This document shows, one piece after another, positions 18,022-27,529 of a stretch of DNA of 64,000 bases; position 1 is the stretch's first letter; each line of letters starts with the position of its first letter. Origin of the DNA: Candidatus Accumulibacter cognatus (GTDB lineage Bacteria > Pseudomonadota > Gammaproteobacteria > Burkholderiales > Rhodocyclaceae); the NCBI GenBank assembly GCA_013414765.1, contig CP058708.1:1483553-1547552 (forward strand). The letters run 5' to 3'. The notes beneath the pieces are model-generated. The model had not been told where the DNA came from, did not search any database, and saw nothing but the letters and a program-made list of their open reading frames with translations. The position numbers were made by a program, and so were the translations under genes.

Positions 18022-18830
18022 GCCTCCCGGAACATGAACGAAGTCAACACAAAGTCGAGTGACAGGATCGCCAGTGCCGACTTGACGACGGTGCCCTTGA
18101 TTGAGCTTGAAACGCCTTCGGCAGTTGGTTGCGCATCGTAACCCTCGAAAACAGCAATCAGCGAAACGGCAATGCCGAAAACGAAACTTTTGACGATGCC
18201 GCTCCAGACATCATAGCGAAAATCAACCGATGCCTGCATTTGCGACCAGAACGCGCCTTCGTCCACGCCTATGAACACTACCCCGATCAGATAGCCACCG
18301 AACACTCCGGTGGCCGAGAAAAGCGCTGCCAGCAAAGGCATCGAGATCACCCCGCCCCAGAAACGCGGTGCAACGACACGGGCTATCGGATTGACCGCCA
18401 TCATGTCCATGGCGGTAAGTTGCTCGGTCGCTTTCATAAGTCCGATTTCAGCTGTGATCGACGAACCGGCCCGCGAAGCAAACAATAAGGCAGCCACTAC
18501 CGGGCCAAGTTCCCGCACCAGCGACAGCGCGACCAGCACTCCGAGGGCGTCGGCCGAGCCGTAGCGCTGCAGGGTTTCGTAGCCCTGCATGCCGAGCACC
18601 ATGCCGATGAACAGTCCGGAGACCATGATGATCAGCAGCGATTGAAAACCGGCATAATAGACTTCCCGAATCGTCAGGTGTAGGCGTCGGAAAGACTGGC
18701 TGGACCAGAGCAGCAGCATGACGAAAAAACGTGCCGCAAAACCCAGGCGCTGAAGCGCACCATTGACATGGTGACCAAGACGGGTTAGCACCGCTACGAT
18801 CGCACTTGGACCCTGCCTATGGCCGCGCAT
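18018..18830 (-). CDS. mlaE: MlaE, phospholipid ABC transporter permease
   Basis: A 270-aa permease of the MlaE family. Conserved segments include SLVRELGPVVAALLFASRAG, EIGLMKATEQLTAMDMMAVNP and the C-terminal FEGYDAQPTAEGVS. There are about five hydrophobic helices. The ATG at 18830 overlaps the mlaF 3' end by 14 nt; the frame is open further upstream but those starts lie deep within mlaF. Confidence 0.96.
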   Translation of the reverse strand: MRGHRQGPSAIVAVLTRLGHHVNGALQRLGFAARFFVMLLLWSSQSFRRLHLTIREVYYAGFQSLLIIMVSGLFIGMVLGMQGYETLQRYGSADALGVLVALSLVRELGPVVAALLFASRAGSSITAEIGLMKATEQLTAMDMMAVNPIARVVAPRFWGGVISMPLLAALFSATGVFGGYLIGVVFIGVDEGAFWSQMQASVDFRYDVWSGIVKSFVFGIAVSLIAVFEGYDAQPTAEGVSSSIKGTVVKSALAILSLDFVLTSFMFREA

Positions 18831-19635
18831 ACGCACCTTTCCCGAGTAGTTCCTGGTTGAGCGGAGCCGCCGGATAGTGAAAGGGTACCGGTCCATCCGC
18901 CTCGGCGAAAACAAACTGATGGACAAAGGGATGCTTCGATGCACGAATCTCTTCTGGTGTTCCGAGCGCGACAATTTTTCCTTCGGACATGAAATAAATG
19001 AAATCGACGATCAGCAAGGACTCCTGGATGTCGTGGGTGACCATGATGGTCGTGGCGCCCAATGCATCATTGAGACTGCGGATCAGATGCCCGATGACGC
19101 CCAATGAAATCGGATCGAGCCCAGCGAAAGGTTCGTCATACATGATCAACATCGGATCAAGCGCAATCGCCCGCGCCAGTGCGACTCGTCTGGCCATGCC
19201 CCCAGAAAGCTCTGCCGGCATCAGATGATGCGCGCCGCGCAGGCCAACAGCATTGAGCTTCATCAATACCATGTCACGGATCAATTCTTCGGGCAGATCG
19301 GTGTGTTCCCGCATTTGATAGGCTACGTTGTCAAATACCGAGATATCGGTGAACAGTGCGCCAAACTGGAAGAGCATTCCCATCCGCCGACGCAGAGCAT
19401 AGAGTTCGTCGTTGCGCAAGCGCTGCACCGCCTGGCCATCGACCAACACCTCGCCGCGGCTTGGCCGGAGTTGTCCGCCGATCAGCCGCAACAGTGTCGT
19501 CTTGCCACAACCCGAACCACCCATGATGGCCACAACCTTGCCGCGCGGGATCTGTAGACTGATGCCGTTGAGGATCAGTCGATCTTCGTAGGCAAAGTCG
19601 AGATCCCTGATCTCGACAAGATGATCAGCAGCCAC
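18817..19635 (-). CDS. mlaF: MlaF, phospholipid ABC transporter ATPase
   Basis: A 272-aa ATPase that powers the MlaFEDB complex. Walker A GGSGCGKTT (about residues 35-43), signature LSGGMARRVALARA, Walker B LIMYDEPFAGLDP, and a C-terminal extension after about residue 235. It is the first gene of a run mlaF-E-D-A-C-B, an ABC-2 exporter pair, ibaG and murA, all on the minus strand with short gaps or overlaps. A TATAAT-type promoter lies about 27 nt upstream of its ATG. Confidence 0.96.
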   Translation of the reverse strand: MAADHLVEIRDLDFAYEDRLILNGISLQIPRGKVVAIMGGSGCGKTTLLRLIGGQLRPSRGEVLVDGQAVQRLRNDELYALRRRMGMLFQFGALFTDISVFDNVAYQMREHTDLPEELIRDMVLMKLNAVGLRGAHHLMPAELSGGMARRVALARAIALDPMLIMYDEPFAGLDPISLGVIGHLIRSLNDALGATTIMVTHDIQESLLIVDFIYFMSEGKIVALGTPEEIRASKHPFVHQFVFAEADGPVPFHYPAAPLNQELLGKGAYARP

Positions 19636-19661
19636 AGCATCGCACCCAGGACAAAGCGCGG

Positions 19662-19689
19662 ATTATACCTGACCCCCCTTGCACGTCAC
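19662..19689 (-). promoter_or_regulatory. probable sigma-70 promoter of the mla operon
   Basis: On the minus strand GTGACG (19689-19684) and a perfect TATAAT (19667-19662) are 16 bp apart, giving a leader of about 20 nt before the mlaF ATG. The 129-bp region also holds a second, plus-strand TATAAT (19710-19715) that could serve the divergent sigma-54 activator gene, though I see no good -35 for it. Confidence 0.55.
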
Positions 19690-19764
19690 CGTGAAATACT
19701 TGCCGCCAATATAATTGTGGAATAATGTCCATCAGGCACTTTCTGCCACAACCACAAGCCTTGC

Positions 19765-21222
19765 ATGCTCACTCTCTCAGGAAACTCTCTGCCCGAGAAG
19801 CCTCTGTTGCTCATCATTGATGATGATGCGCTGATCTGTGACACCTTGAGTTTTTCGCTGAGTCCGCTTTTTGAAGTGATCACCAGCCATTCTCGCCTGC
19901 ATTGCCTGCAATTGCTTCGACAATTGCGCAAGACGCCCGAGTTGGCGCTGGTTGACCTCGGCCTACCGCCCGTGCCGCACCGTCCGGATGAGGGTTTTTC
20001 GCTGATTGCAGACCTGCTCAAGGTTGCGCCCAAGATCCGCATCGTGGTCCTCTCCGGACAAAGCGACGAGGGCAATGCGCGTCACGCACGCACTCTCGGC
20101 GCCGTTGATTTTGTTGCAAAACCGTGCAGTCCTGGTGACTTGCAGCAAGTGCTTACGGGTGCGCTAACGTTTAGCATGGTGGACGACGTGCGCCACGAAG
20201 GCTCTTCGTCGTTGCTCGGCAACAGCCCGGCCATACAAAAACTGCGGTTGCAACTCCTGCAGTATAGTGACCTACAGTTTCCGGTACTGATCGAGGGGGA
20301 ATCAGGCAGTGGCAAAGAGGTCATCGCCTCAAGCTGTCTGCATTACCATACCAAGCGCCGCGAGCGGCCGTTCCTAGCGATCAATTGCGCAGCGATATCG
20401 CCCAACTTGGTTGAAGCGACCTTGTTTGGCTACGCCAGAGGCGCTTTTACCGGTGCGGTGACGATGAAGGCAGGTTATTTCGAAGATGCTGCCGACGGCA
20501 CTCTGTTCCTCGACGAGATTGGCGAATTGGCACTCGACCTCCAGGCCAAACTGCTGCGAGTATTGGAAAATGGGGAGTACCAACGCGTTGGCGAAACCCA
20601 GAAGCGCTTCAGCCGGGCACGCATCATCGCCGCTACCAACCGAGACCTGCGCAAGGAGGTCAAGGCAGGCAACTTCAGGTCTGATCTATATCACCGGCTG
20701 TCGGTTTGTTCGATCGTCGCACCGCCATTGCGCGAGATGGGCGAGGACAGACTCGTCCTTCTCGACCACTTCAGGGATCTCTACGCGGCACAGACACAGC
20801 AGCGGCCGTTCAGCTTCTCGGAGGAGGCGACAGATTTGTGGTGCAGCTACAGTTTCCCTGGCAACGTTCGCGAGCTACGCAACATTATCATCCGCTTGAC
20901 CACCCGGCACTCTGGACAGATCGTCGACACCGCAGCGCTAGCAGCAGAACTTGATCTACCCGACGAGCCGCAGGAGGTTGCAGCGAGTCCGCCAAGCGGG
21001 ACGGATGCGGCGACCGGCGATGCAATCATCGCTGCGGCAATACATCGCTTGCGGCAAAGAGTTCCCTTCAACCTCGATCGTCTGCTCGATGCCACCGAAC
21101 GCGGCTACATCGAGGCTGCATTGAAACTGGCGCACGGGAATGTCAGTCAGGCGGCACGCCTGCTCGGCATGCACCGCACGACACTCTATAATCGCATGGA
21201 ATCGTCGGCGCGGGAGCAGTGA
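19765..21222 (+). CDS. sigma-54-dependent response regulator (NtrC/PilR type) of the filament locus
   Basis: A 485-aa enhancer-binding activator. The receiver domain (about 14-130) has the acidic pair at D19-D21, phospho-acceptor D64 in ALVDLGLPP and K119. The AAA+ domain has Walker A GESGSGKE (178-185), the sigma-54 contact loop GAFTGA (226-231) and Walker B TLFLDE (246-251). A Fis-type HTH ends the protein (AARLLGMHRTTLYNRM). It overlaps the next gene (TGATG), so it belongs to the MSHA-like locus. A strong -24/-12 promoter before the last prepilin (36366-36381) is its most likely target, and the kinase at 34515-36230 its likely partner; both are inference. Confidence 0.9.
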   Translation: MLTLSGNSLPEKPLLLIIDDDALICDTLSFSLSPLFEVITSHSRLHCLQLLRQLRKTPELALVDLGLPPVPHRPDEGFSLIADLLKVAPKIRIVVLSGQSDEGNARHARTLGAVDFVAKPCSPGDLQQVLTGALTFSMVDDVRHEGSSSLLGNSPAIQKLRLQLLQYSDLQFPVLIEGESGSGKEVIASSCLHYHTKRRERPFLAINCAAISPNLVEATLFGYARGAFTGAVTMKAGYFEDAADGTLFLDEIGELALDLQAKLLRVLENGEYQRVGETQKRFSRARIIAATNRDLRKEVKAGNFRSDLYHRLSVCSIVAPPLREMGEDRLVLLDHFRDLYAAQTQQRPFSFSEEATDLWCSYSFPGNVRELRNIIIRLTTRHSGQIVDTAALAAELDLPDEPQEVAASPPSGTDAATGDAIIAAAIHRLRQRVPFNLDRLLDATERGYIEAALKLAHGNVSQAARLLGMHRTTLYNRMESSAREQ

Positions 21223-22610
21223 TGTACCTGGACCATTTCGGACTGCAGCAGGCGCCTTTCCGGATTACACCGCACACCGAGTTTTTTTTCGCAGGGGCCA
21301 ACCGAGGCGCTACGCTCGAGGCGCTGATCTACGCGATCACCCATGACGAAGGTATCGTCAAGGTCAGCGGAGAGGTCGGTAGCGGTAAAACGATGCTCTG
21401 CCGGATGCTGCTGGAAAAACTTTCGGGTCAGGTCGAGACGATCTATCTGGCCAACCCCTTGCTGTCGCATACCGAGATCCTTTGCGCCATCGCTGAGGAG
21501 TTGCGGATTCCGCTACAGCAAGGGTATGGTCATTTGCTGCTGCGGTCCTTGCAGGAGCGTCTGCTGGAAATCTACGCTGACGGTCGCCAAGTCGTCGCCC
21601 TGATCGATGAGGCGCATGCCATGCCACTGGCCGCACTCGAAGAAGTGCGCCTGCTCTCCAACCTTGAATCGAGCCGGCATAAGCTGCTACAGATCGTGCT
21701 ATTCGGTCAACCCGAGCTGGATCAGCGCCTTGGTGAACCCGCCCTGCGCCAGCTCAACGACCGTATTACCCACCACTTCAGGCTCGAACCGTTGCACCCT
21801 AATGACATCGCTGCGTATCTGATGTTTCGCCTGCGCGCTGCCGGCTATCATGGCCCGGATCTGTTTACCAGACGCGCCATCCAATTGATCAGCCGGGCTT
21901 CCGAGGGTCTGACCCGGCGCATCAACATCCTTGCCGATAAAGCCCTGTTGGCTGCATTTTCCGAAGGGGTGCACCAGATCGATGGCAGGCAGGTCCGGGC
22001 AGCAATTCGCGACGCCCAGTTCAAGCGTATCGCAGACCCGGCGCGCGCGCGCTGGCTGTGGGTGGGTGTAAGCACCGCCCTCTGTGCGCTTGGCGGACTA
22101 GCCTACCTGGCCAGCGGCAACAATGCCGGCGGTCTACCGACAGCGGCGGCGAACAAGGCAACAACTTTGGCACCGGCCACGCTGCGGGAAACTGAATCCT
22201 CGGCTATGTCCACAATGGCTGAGCCAGAGCCGACTTTCTCAAGGACGGCAACGCTCGGCACAGCCAAACTGGACACACTTGCCGAGCGAATTGCCGCAAC
22301 CGAAGTCTGGTTGGCGCAGACCCCGGACAGCCATTATTTCATTCAACTGTTGATGACCGACGCCGGTAGCCAGCGGGAAATCTCGGATTTCATCGTTAAC
22401 CACAAGCGAACCCTCGATTTGCGGCAGCTTCGGGTTTATCGTTCACGATTCGGCGGTCGAGAAAGACTCGGCATCATTTACGGTGACTACCCTTCCCGCG
22501 AGCAGGCGAATGCCGCGCTGGCGACACTTGGAGAAGTCAGCCAAGAGAGCAAGCCCTATGTGCGTGCGGTCGCCAAACTACGTTCGGCACAACTGGGAAG
22601 GCTCGAATAA
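21222..22610 (+). CDS. MshM/ExeA-like AAA ATPase with TM segment and C-terminal SPOR-like domain
   Basis: A 462-aa protein starting MYLDHFGLQQAPF, the typical opening of ExeA/GspA/MshM ATPases that help install secretion or pilus machinery in the cell wall. Walker A GEVGSGKT is at about residues 50-57 and Walker B VVALIDEAHAMP follows. A TM helix lies near 273-292 (LWVGVSTALCALGGLAYLA). Residues about 365-450 (HYFIQLL, RERLGIIYGDYPSREQANAAL) look like a SPOR peptidoglycan-binding domain. ATG 21222 has GGGAG 5 nt upstream and overlaps the activator stop. Confidence 0.85.
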   Translation: MYLDHFGLQQAPFRITPHTEFFFAGANRGATLEALIYAITHDEGIVKVSGEVGSGKTMLCRMLLEKLSGQVETIYLANPLLSHTEILCAIAEELRIPLQQGYGHLLLRSLQERLLEIYADGRQVVALIDEAHAMPLAALEEVRLLSNLESSRHKLLQIVLFGQPELDQRLGEPALRQLNDRITHHFRLEPLHPNDIAAYLMFRLRAAGYHGPDLFTRRAIQLISRASEGLTRRINILADKALLAAFSEGVHQIDGRQVRAAIRDAQFKRIADPARARWLWVGVSTALCALGGLAYLASGNNAGGLPTAAANKATTLAPATLRETESSAMSTMAEPEPTFSRTATLGTAKLDTLAERIAATEVWLAQTPDSHYFIQLLMTDAGSQREISDFIVNHKRTLDLRQLRVYRSRFGGRERLGIIYGDYPSREQANAALATLGEVSQESKPYVRAVAKLRSAQLGRLE

Positions 22611-22639
22611 TTATCACTAATTCAATAAAAATCATGCGC

Positions 22640-22667
22640 TTGTGTGGAATTTCCGGCATGGTATCAT
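22640..22667 (+). promoter_or_regulatory. possible sigma-70 promoter before the secretin gene
   Basis: TTGTGT and TATCAT are separated by 16 bp in the 88-bp gap after the mshM-like gene. Transcription would start near 22674, which would exclude the earliest in-frame GTG (22642) of the secretin and favour 22699 or 22720. Confidence 0.35.
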
Positions 22668-22698
22668 AAACTCCCCTTTGACTGGATCAGGCTTGAGC

Positions 22699-24537
22699 GT
22701 GTCCCTGAAAAATCTGCGCATGCTGCGCATTCCTGGTGTCATTTCTCTTGCCATGCTGCTTTGTGCCTGCACTCCGAGCACGCTGAGCAAGGGGCCATCT
22801 GCCGGACATCTGCAGGCCGCAAGCGTGCCCAAAATCCAGGGGGCAATTCCCCAGCCCGTACAGCAAAGCGTCTTGCTACCCAGACCCAGGATCATCGGCA
22901 AGACTGAAACCTACAGCGTCGTCGTTAACAACGTGCAGGTTCATGACCTGCTATTTGCCCTCGCCCGCGATGCCAGGCTGAACGTAGACATTCATCCCGG
23001 CCTCACCGGGCTGGTGACCCTCAACGCGATTGACCAGACGCTGCCACAATTGCTCACCCGCATTGCCAAACAGGTCGACATGCGCTTTGAGATGGAAGGC
23101 CCGAACCTGGTGGTGATGCCTGACTCTCCCTACCTCAAGAACTACAAGGTTGACTACGTCAACATTGCCCGAGATGTCACGGGAACAGTATCGACTAGCA
23201 CACAGATCTCGACCAGCGCGCTGACGACCGGTAGCGGTGGCGCCGCCGGCACCGGCAACACCTCGCGTATCCAAATCGACAACAAGTCGAAAAACCGCTT
23301 TTGGGAAACTCTCGAGAAGAACCTGAAAGAACTGCTGCACGAAACCGACAAGATTTTCCCGGAAGGGTCGACCGAGACCGTTACCGAACAAACCGCGGCG
23401 CAGAGTACAACTGGCACTGGTACGCCAGCCCCGACGGGTACCGCGGCGCGTGTGGTAAGCCAGATGGTGCAGTCCCTGGCTGGCAGTCCGAATCCCGCCA
23501 CGCTGCAAAACACCGGAGCCTCTGTAGTCAAGCGCATGACCTTCCGCGAGGCAGCGTCGGTGATCGCCAATCCGGAAGGCGGAGTGATCACTGTCAGAGC
23601 CACTGCCAGGCAACACGAAAAAGTGCAGGAGTTCCTTGATCGGGTCATGAGTGGTGCAAGAAGGCAGGTACTGATCGAAGCGACCATCATCGAAGTCACG
23701 TTGAGCGACGGCTACCAACAAGGCATCGAGTGGAGTCGCTTGACTAGTGGCACCGACTACAGCATCAGCAAGCCGACGCTGACGACCAACGTGCCCAGTA
23801 CCGTGACACCATACGTCATCAAGTACAGACAGATCAACCCGCTGAATTTGCTGGCGACCGTGGAGTTGTTACGTGCTTTCGGTACCGTCAAGGTGCTCTC
23901 CAGCCCTAAGCTCGCGGTGCTCAACAACCAGACGGCAACGCTCAAGGTTTCCGAGGATTTCGTCTACTTCAACGTCAAGCAGGACGTCGTTCCCGGCAAT
24001 ACCAACACTAACGCCACAGTGACCACGACGACGACGCCACAATCCGTTTCGATCGGCTTCTTTATGAGCCTGACCGCTCAGATCAGTGACAACGGCACCG
24101 TCACCCTGAGCGTACGGCCATCGATTTCGAGTATTGCCGAACTGAAGCAGGATCCCAATCCGGAACTTGCCAAGAACAACATCAAGAACCTGGTGCCGCA
24201 GATTCGCATGCGCGAGATCGAGTCGATGATGCGTGTCGAAAGTGGCGACATCGCGGTCCTCGGCGGTCTGATGGAAGATCGGCTTGATAACCGCGACGGT
24301 CGTCTACCAGGCTTTGGGGATATCCCTTTTCTTGGTGAAGTGTTCAATACCCGCTCGAACTCCTCGGCCAAATCCGAACTCGTCGTGCTCCTGCGCCCCA
24401 CGGTGATCAGGGACGCTTCCATCGAAGGCGATTTCAGCAGCTTCAGGGAGTCCCTGCCGAACCGGGATTTCTTCAAGAACGACCAGGTCTATCGCCCCTT
24501 CTCGTCGCCTGACCAGCCTCTGGAGCCGCTGCAGTGA
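22699..24537 (+). CDS. MshL-like secretin, outer-membrane lipoprotein
   Basis: Forms the outer-membrane channel of the filament system. From the GTG at 22699 (612 aa) it begins with a lipoprotein signal (MSLKNLRMLRIPG..., lipobox LLCAC). It continues with an STN-type N-terminal domain (VVNNVQVHDLLFALARDARLNVD), a Ser/Thr-rich linker (about 175-270), and the secretin core with VLIEATIIEVTLSDGYQQGI, VKVLSSPKLAVLNNQTA and the C-terminal VLGGLMEDR/PFLGEVFN segments. MshL-type proteins share this plan. Starts at 22642 or 22720 are also open. Its stop overlaps the next start (GTGA). Confidence 0.9.
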   Translation: MSLKNLRMLRIPGVISLAMLLCACTPSTLSKGPSAGHLQAASVPKIQGAIPQPVQQSVLLPRPRIIGKTETYSVVVNNVQVHDLLFALARDARLNVDIHPGLTGLVTLNAIDQTLPQLLTRIAKQVDMRFEMEGPNLVVMPDSPYLKNYKVDYVNIARDVTGTVSTSTQISTSALTTGSGGAAGTGNTSRIQIDNKSKNRFWETLEKNLKELLHETDKIFPEGSTETVTEQTAAQSTTGTGTPAPTGTAARVVSQMVQSLAGSPNPATLQNTGASVVKRMTFREAASVIANPEGGVITVRATARQHEKVQEFLDRVMSGARRQVLIEATIIEVTLSDGYQQGIEWSRLTSGTDYSISKPTLTTNVPSTVTPYVIKYRQINPLNLLATVELLRAFGTVKVLSSPKLAVLNNQTATLKVSEDFVYFNVKQDVVPGNTNTNATVTTTTTPQSVSIGFFMSLTAQISDNGTVTLSVRPSISSIAELKQDPNPELAKNNIKNLVPQIRMREIESMMRVESGDIAVLGGLMEDRLDNRDGRLPGFGDIPFLGEVFNTRSNSSAKSELVVLLRPTVIRDASIEGDFSSFRESLPNRDFFKNDQVYRPFSSPDQPLEPLQ

Positions 24538-25754
24538 GCCTGCTGATGGATGCGCTGCGCCGCGCCGAGGAGGCCAAACGGCAGGCTGCTGGCCCAAGCG
24601 GCAGCGTCGCCCCACTTGAATTGCGCCTAGACCCGCTGGAAACACCCGCGCCGAATCCTCAGAGACGGACCCTGCCGCCGCTCTCCAGCCCTCTCGATAC
24701 AGACGCCCCGGGTCTAGCAACCGACGCCACGGCAACGCCGCCAAGCAGACCTCTGCCAGGACTGCCTCCGACCGACCTCGGCGGTAGCGACACCGCGGCA
24801 CGAATTGCAGCGGGAAATGTGTTTGCCGTCAAGCAGATCCCGAGGTCACGCACAGCCCTATGGCTTTTCCTCGGATTCTGCGGTATCACGATGCTGGCTA
24901 TCGGCGGCTATTTCTGGTGGCAGTTGCAGACCATCTCAGGTGGCTCGCTGGTCAGACCGACAGGCTCTACACTATCAGCAAGCCCGCCGCCAATTCAACC
25001 ACCCGAAGCGCCACTGCAGGCGGCGGCGGAAACGCCCCTGGCCCTGCCGACAATTGCCGTCGAATCGTCACGTGCGGCGCCGGCACCGAGCCCCCGCGCA
25101 GCGCGTCCGGAGCGGCTGCGCGAAAGCGCCACAAGTTCGCTGCCAAGCGAAGCGGCGGGCGTTTTTCGGACCGGCAACCGGCGGCTGATACAGAACCAGA
25201 CGCTGAACCAGGCCTACGAAGCATGGCAGGCGGACAGGCTTGACGACGCACGGAGCGGCTACGAGGAAGTGCTGCGTAGCGACGCTAGAAATCCCGATGC
25301 GCTTCTCGGCCTGGCAGCGATAGCCATTCGCCGCAGCCAGTTTGAGCATGCGCAGGACTTGTACCTGCGGGTACTCGAATCCGACCCCGGCGATGCCACC
25401 GCGCAGGCAGCACTGATCAACCTGCGCGGGCAGAACGACATGGGGTCATCCGAAAGCCGTTTGAAGACCCTGCTCGCCAGCCAGCCGGACTCGGCTGTAC
25501 TCCATTATGCACTGGGCAACCTGTATGCCCGACAGGGTCGTTGGCGCGATGCGCAGCAGGCTTATTTTCAAGCCTATGCGGCAGACCCCGATAATGCTGA
25601 CTATATTTTCAACGTCGCGGTCAGCCTTGACCATCTTCGCCAGAGCAAGCTGGCGGCACAGTACTACCGGATGGCGCTGAGCGCCGCCGCAACACGGCAT
25701 GGCACCTTCGACCGGCAGGCCGCCGAACAACGCATCCTTGAATTGCAACCGTGA
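24534..25754 (+). CDS. MshN-like TPR protein, inner-membrane anchored
   Basis: A 406-aa protein starting with GTG overlapping the secretin stop. It opens MSLLMDALRRAEEAKRQ, a conserved start of MshN-like proteins, then a Pro-rich cytoplasmic stretch, one TM helix (about 105-125, LWLFLGFCGITMLAIGGYF) and a Pro/Ala-rich periplasmic linker. TPR repeats cover about 220-400 (DALLGLAAIAIRRSQFEHA, SAVLHYALGNLYARQGRW). It probably scaffolds the machinery in the periplasm. The exact role in MSHA systems is not well defined. Confidence 0.85.
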   Translation: MSLLMDALRRAEEAKRQAAGPSGSVAPLELRLDPLETPAPNPQRRTLPPLSSPLDTDAPGLATDATATPPSRPLPGLPPTDLGGSDTAARIAAGNVFAVKQIPRSRTALWLFLGFCGITMLAIGGYFWWQLQTISGGSLVRPTGSTLSASPPPIQPPEAPLQAAAETPLALPTIAVESSRAAPAPSPRAARPERLRESATSSLPSEAAGVFRTGNRRLIQNQTLNQAYEAWQADRLDDARSGYEEVLRSDARNPDALLGLAAIAIRRSQFEHAQDLYLRVLESDPGDATAQAALINLRGQNDMGSSESRLKTLLASQPDSAVLHYALGNLYARQGRWRDAQQAYFQAYAADPDNADYIFNVAVSLDHLRQSKLAAQYYRMALSAAATRHGTFDRQAAEQRILELQP

Positions 25755-25805
25755 TCGTGTCCACTTGCAACGAGCCATTCGCCTGAGTTGCCCGTCAAGC
25801 CGCTT

Positions 25806-27524
25806 ATGAACCTACATTCTTTCGCTGATCATTCCCCTTTGCGGCCGCTTGGTCAGATCCTGATCAGCAAGGGCATCCTCAGTGAGGATCAGTTGCGGAT
25901 CGCCTTGTTGGAGCAATTAAAGTCGAATCATCCGATCGGAAAACTCCTGGTCGCGCTCGGCTTCGTCTCCGAAGCAACCCTGCGCGACGCGCTCTCTGAA
26001 AGCCTGGGCAAACAAAGCATCGATTTATCGAATGCGATTATCGATCCTTCGGCACTGAGACTGGTCCCGCGCGACCTCGCCAAGCGTCATCATGTGCTGC
26101 CTCTCGACTACGATGCAGAGAATCTGCGCCTGACAGTCGCCATTGCCGACATCAACGACATCGTTGCCCTGGACAGGATCCGCAGCCTAACCGGCGATGA
26201 AATCGTGATCGACACCCTGCTCGCCGGTGAAACCGAGATCGACCGCAGCATCGATCAGTGCTATGGTCATGAACTGTCGATCGACGGCATCCTGCACGAA
26301 ATCGAAACCGGCGAGATTGACATCCGCGGCCTGCAGTCTTCCTCTGACGAATACAGCCAGCCGGTAGTCCGCCTGATTGACTCGATCCTGACTGACGCCG
26401 TCAAACGTGACTCTTCCGATATCCATTTTGAGCCGGAGGCGAGCTTCCTGCGCATCCGTTACCGAATCGACGGCATGTTGCGGCAGATTCGCTCGTTGCA
26501 CAAGACTTACTGGCCGGCAATGGCGGTGCGTATCAAGGTGCTGTCGGGAATGAACATCGCTGAAACGCGTGCGCCTCAGGACGGCCGCATCTCGCTCAAC
26601 ATGCGTGGTCGACAGGTGGATTTTCGAGCCTCGGTACAACCGACGATTCACGGCGAGAATATCGTTTTGCGAATTCTTGACCGCCAGAAAGGGATTGTAC
26701 CGCTCGCAGGGCTGGGTCTTGCCGAGACGCAACTCAACCTGCTCAAACTGATGATCGCCCGTCCCGAAGGAATCATTTTCGTGACTGGTCCAACCGGCAG
26801 CGGCAAGACGACAACGCTCTATTCGGTACTCAGTCACATCAACTCCGAGGGTGTCAACATCATGACTCTCGAAGATCCTGTCGAATACCCGATGACACTG
26901 GTCCGGCAGACCTCCGCCGCCGACTCGATGAAGCTCGATTTCGCCAATGGAATCCGCTCGATGATGCGCCAGGATCCAGACATCATCCTGGTTGGCGAGG
27001 TACGTGACGCCGACACCGCGGAGATGGCGCTACGTGCGGCGATGACCGGTCACCAGGTGTACTCGACGCTGCACACCAATTCTGCACTGGGCGCCATTCC
27101 GCGCCTACTGGATATCGGCATCCTGCCAGACATTATGGCCGGCAACATCATCGGTATCGTAGCGCAACGGCTGGTACGACGTCTCTGTGTGCACTGCAAG
27201 ATTCCCTACCAGCCCGAAGCACACGAGACTCGCCTGCTGTGCAGCCCGGCCGAGGCACCGCGACCGGTTATCTACCGGCCAGGTGGTTGTGAGCACTGTG
27301 AGTTCCAGGGTTATCGTGGACGCTTGGCGATCATGGAGTTGCTGCGGATTACCGGTGATATGGACGAACTGATCTCTCGTCGCAGCACGATTCGTGAAAT
27401 GCGGCAACTTGCCGACCGCCAGGGTTTCGTCACCCTTGCCGACGACGGCTTGCGCCGCGTTCTAGATGGCTCCACCTCCCTCGAAGAAGTTGGCCGTGTC
27501 GTCGACCTGACCGACCGGATGTAA
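25806..27524 (+). CDS. MshE/GspE-like filament assembly ATPase
   Basis: Cytoplasmic hexameric ATPase that drives filament extension. The N-terminal MshEN-type domain (LGQILISKGILSEDQLRIAL) is followed by the catalytic half: Walker A GPTGSGKTTT, Asp box MTLEDPVEYP, Walker B DIILVGEVRD, His box HQVYSTLHTN, and a zinc tetracysteine formed by CVHC and CEHC. ATG 25806 gives 572 aa; an in-frame TTG at 25788 would add 6 residues and neither has a strong Shine-Dalgarno. MshE N-terminal domains of this kind bind cyclic di-GMP, so this protein is a candidate target. Confidence 0.93.
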   Translation: MNLHSFADHSPLRPLGQILISKGILSEDQLRIALLEQLKSNHPIGKLLVALGFVSEATLRDALSESLGKQSIDLSNAIIDPSALRLVPRDLAKRHHVLPLDYDAENLRLTVAIADINDIVALDRIRSLTGDEIVIDTLLAGETEIDRSIDQCYGHELSIDGILHEIETGEIDIRGLQSSSDEYSQPVVRLIDSILTDAVKRDSSDIHFEPEASFLRIRYRIDGMLRQIRSLHKTYWPAMAVRIKVLSGMNIAETRAPQDGRISLNMRGRQVDFRASVQPTIHGENIVLRILDRQKGIVPLAGLGLAETQLNLLKLMIARPEGIIFVTGPTGSGKTTTLYSVLSHINSEGVNIMTLEDPVEYPMTLVRQTSAADSMKLDFANGIRSMMRQDPDIILVGEVRDADTAEMALRAAMTGHQVYSTLHTNSALGAIPRLLDIGILPDIMAGNIIGIVAQRLVRRLCVHCKIPYQPEAHETRLLCSPAEAPRPVIYRPGGCEHCEFQGYRGRLAIMELLRITGDMDELISRRSTIREMRQLADRQGFVTLADDGLRRVLDGSTSLEEVGRVVDLTDRM

Positions 27525-27529
27525 CCACC

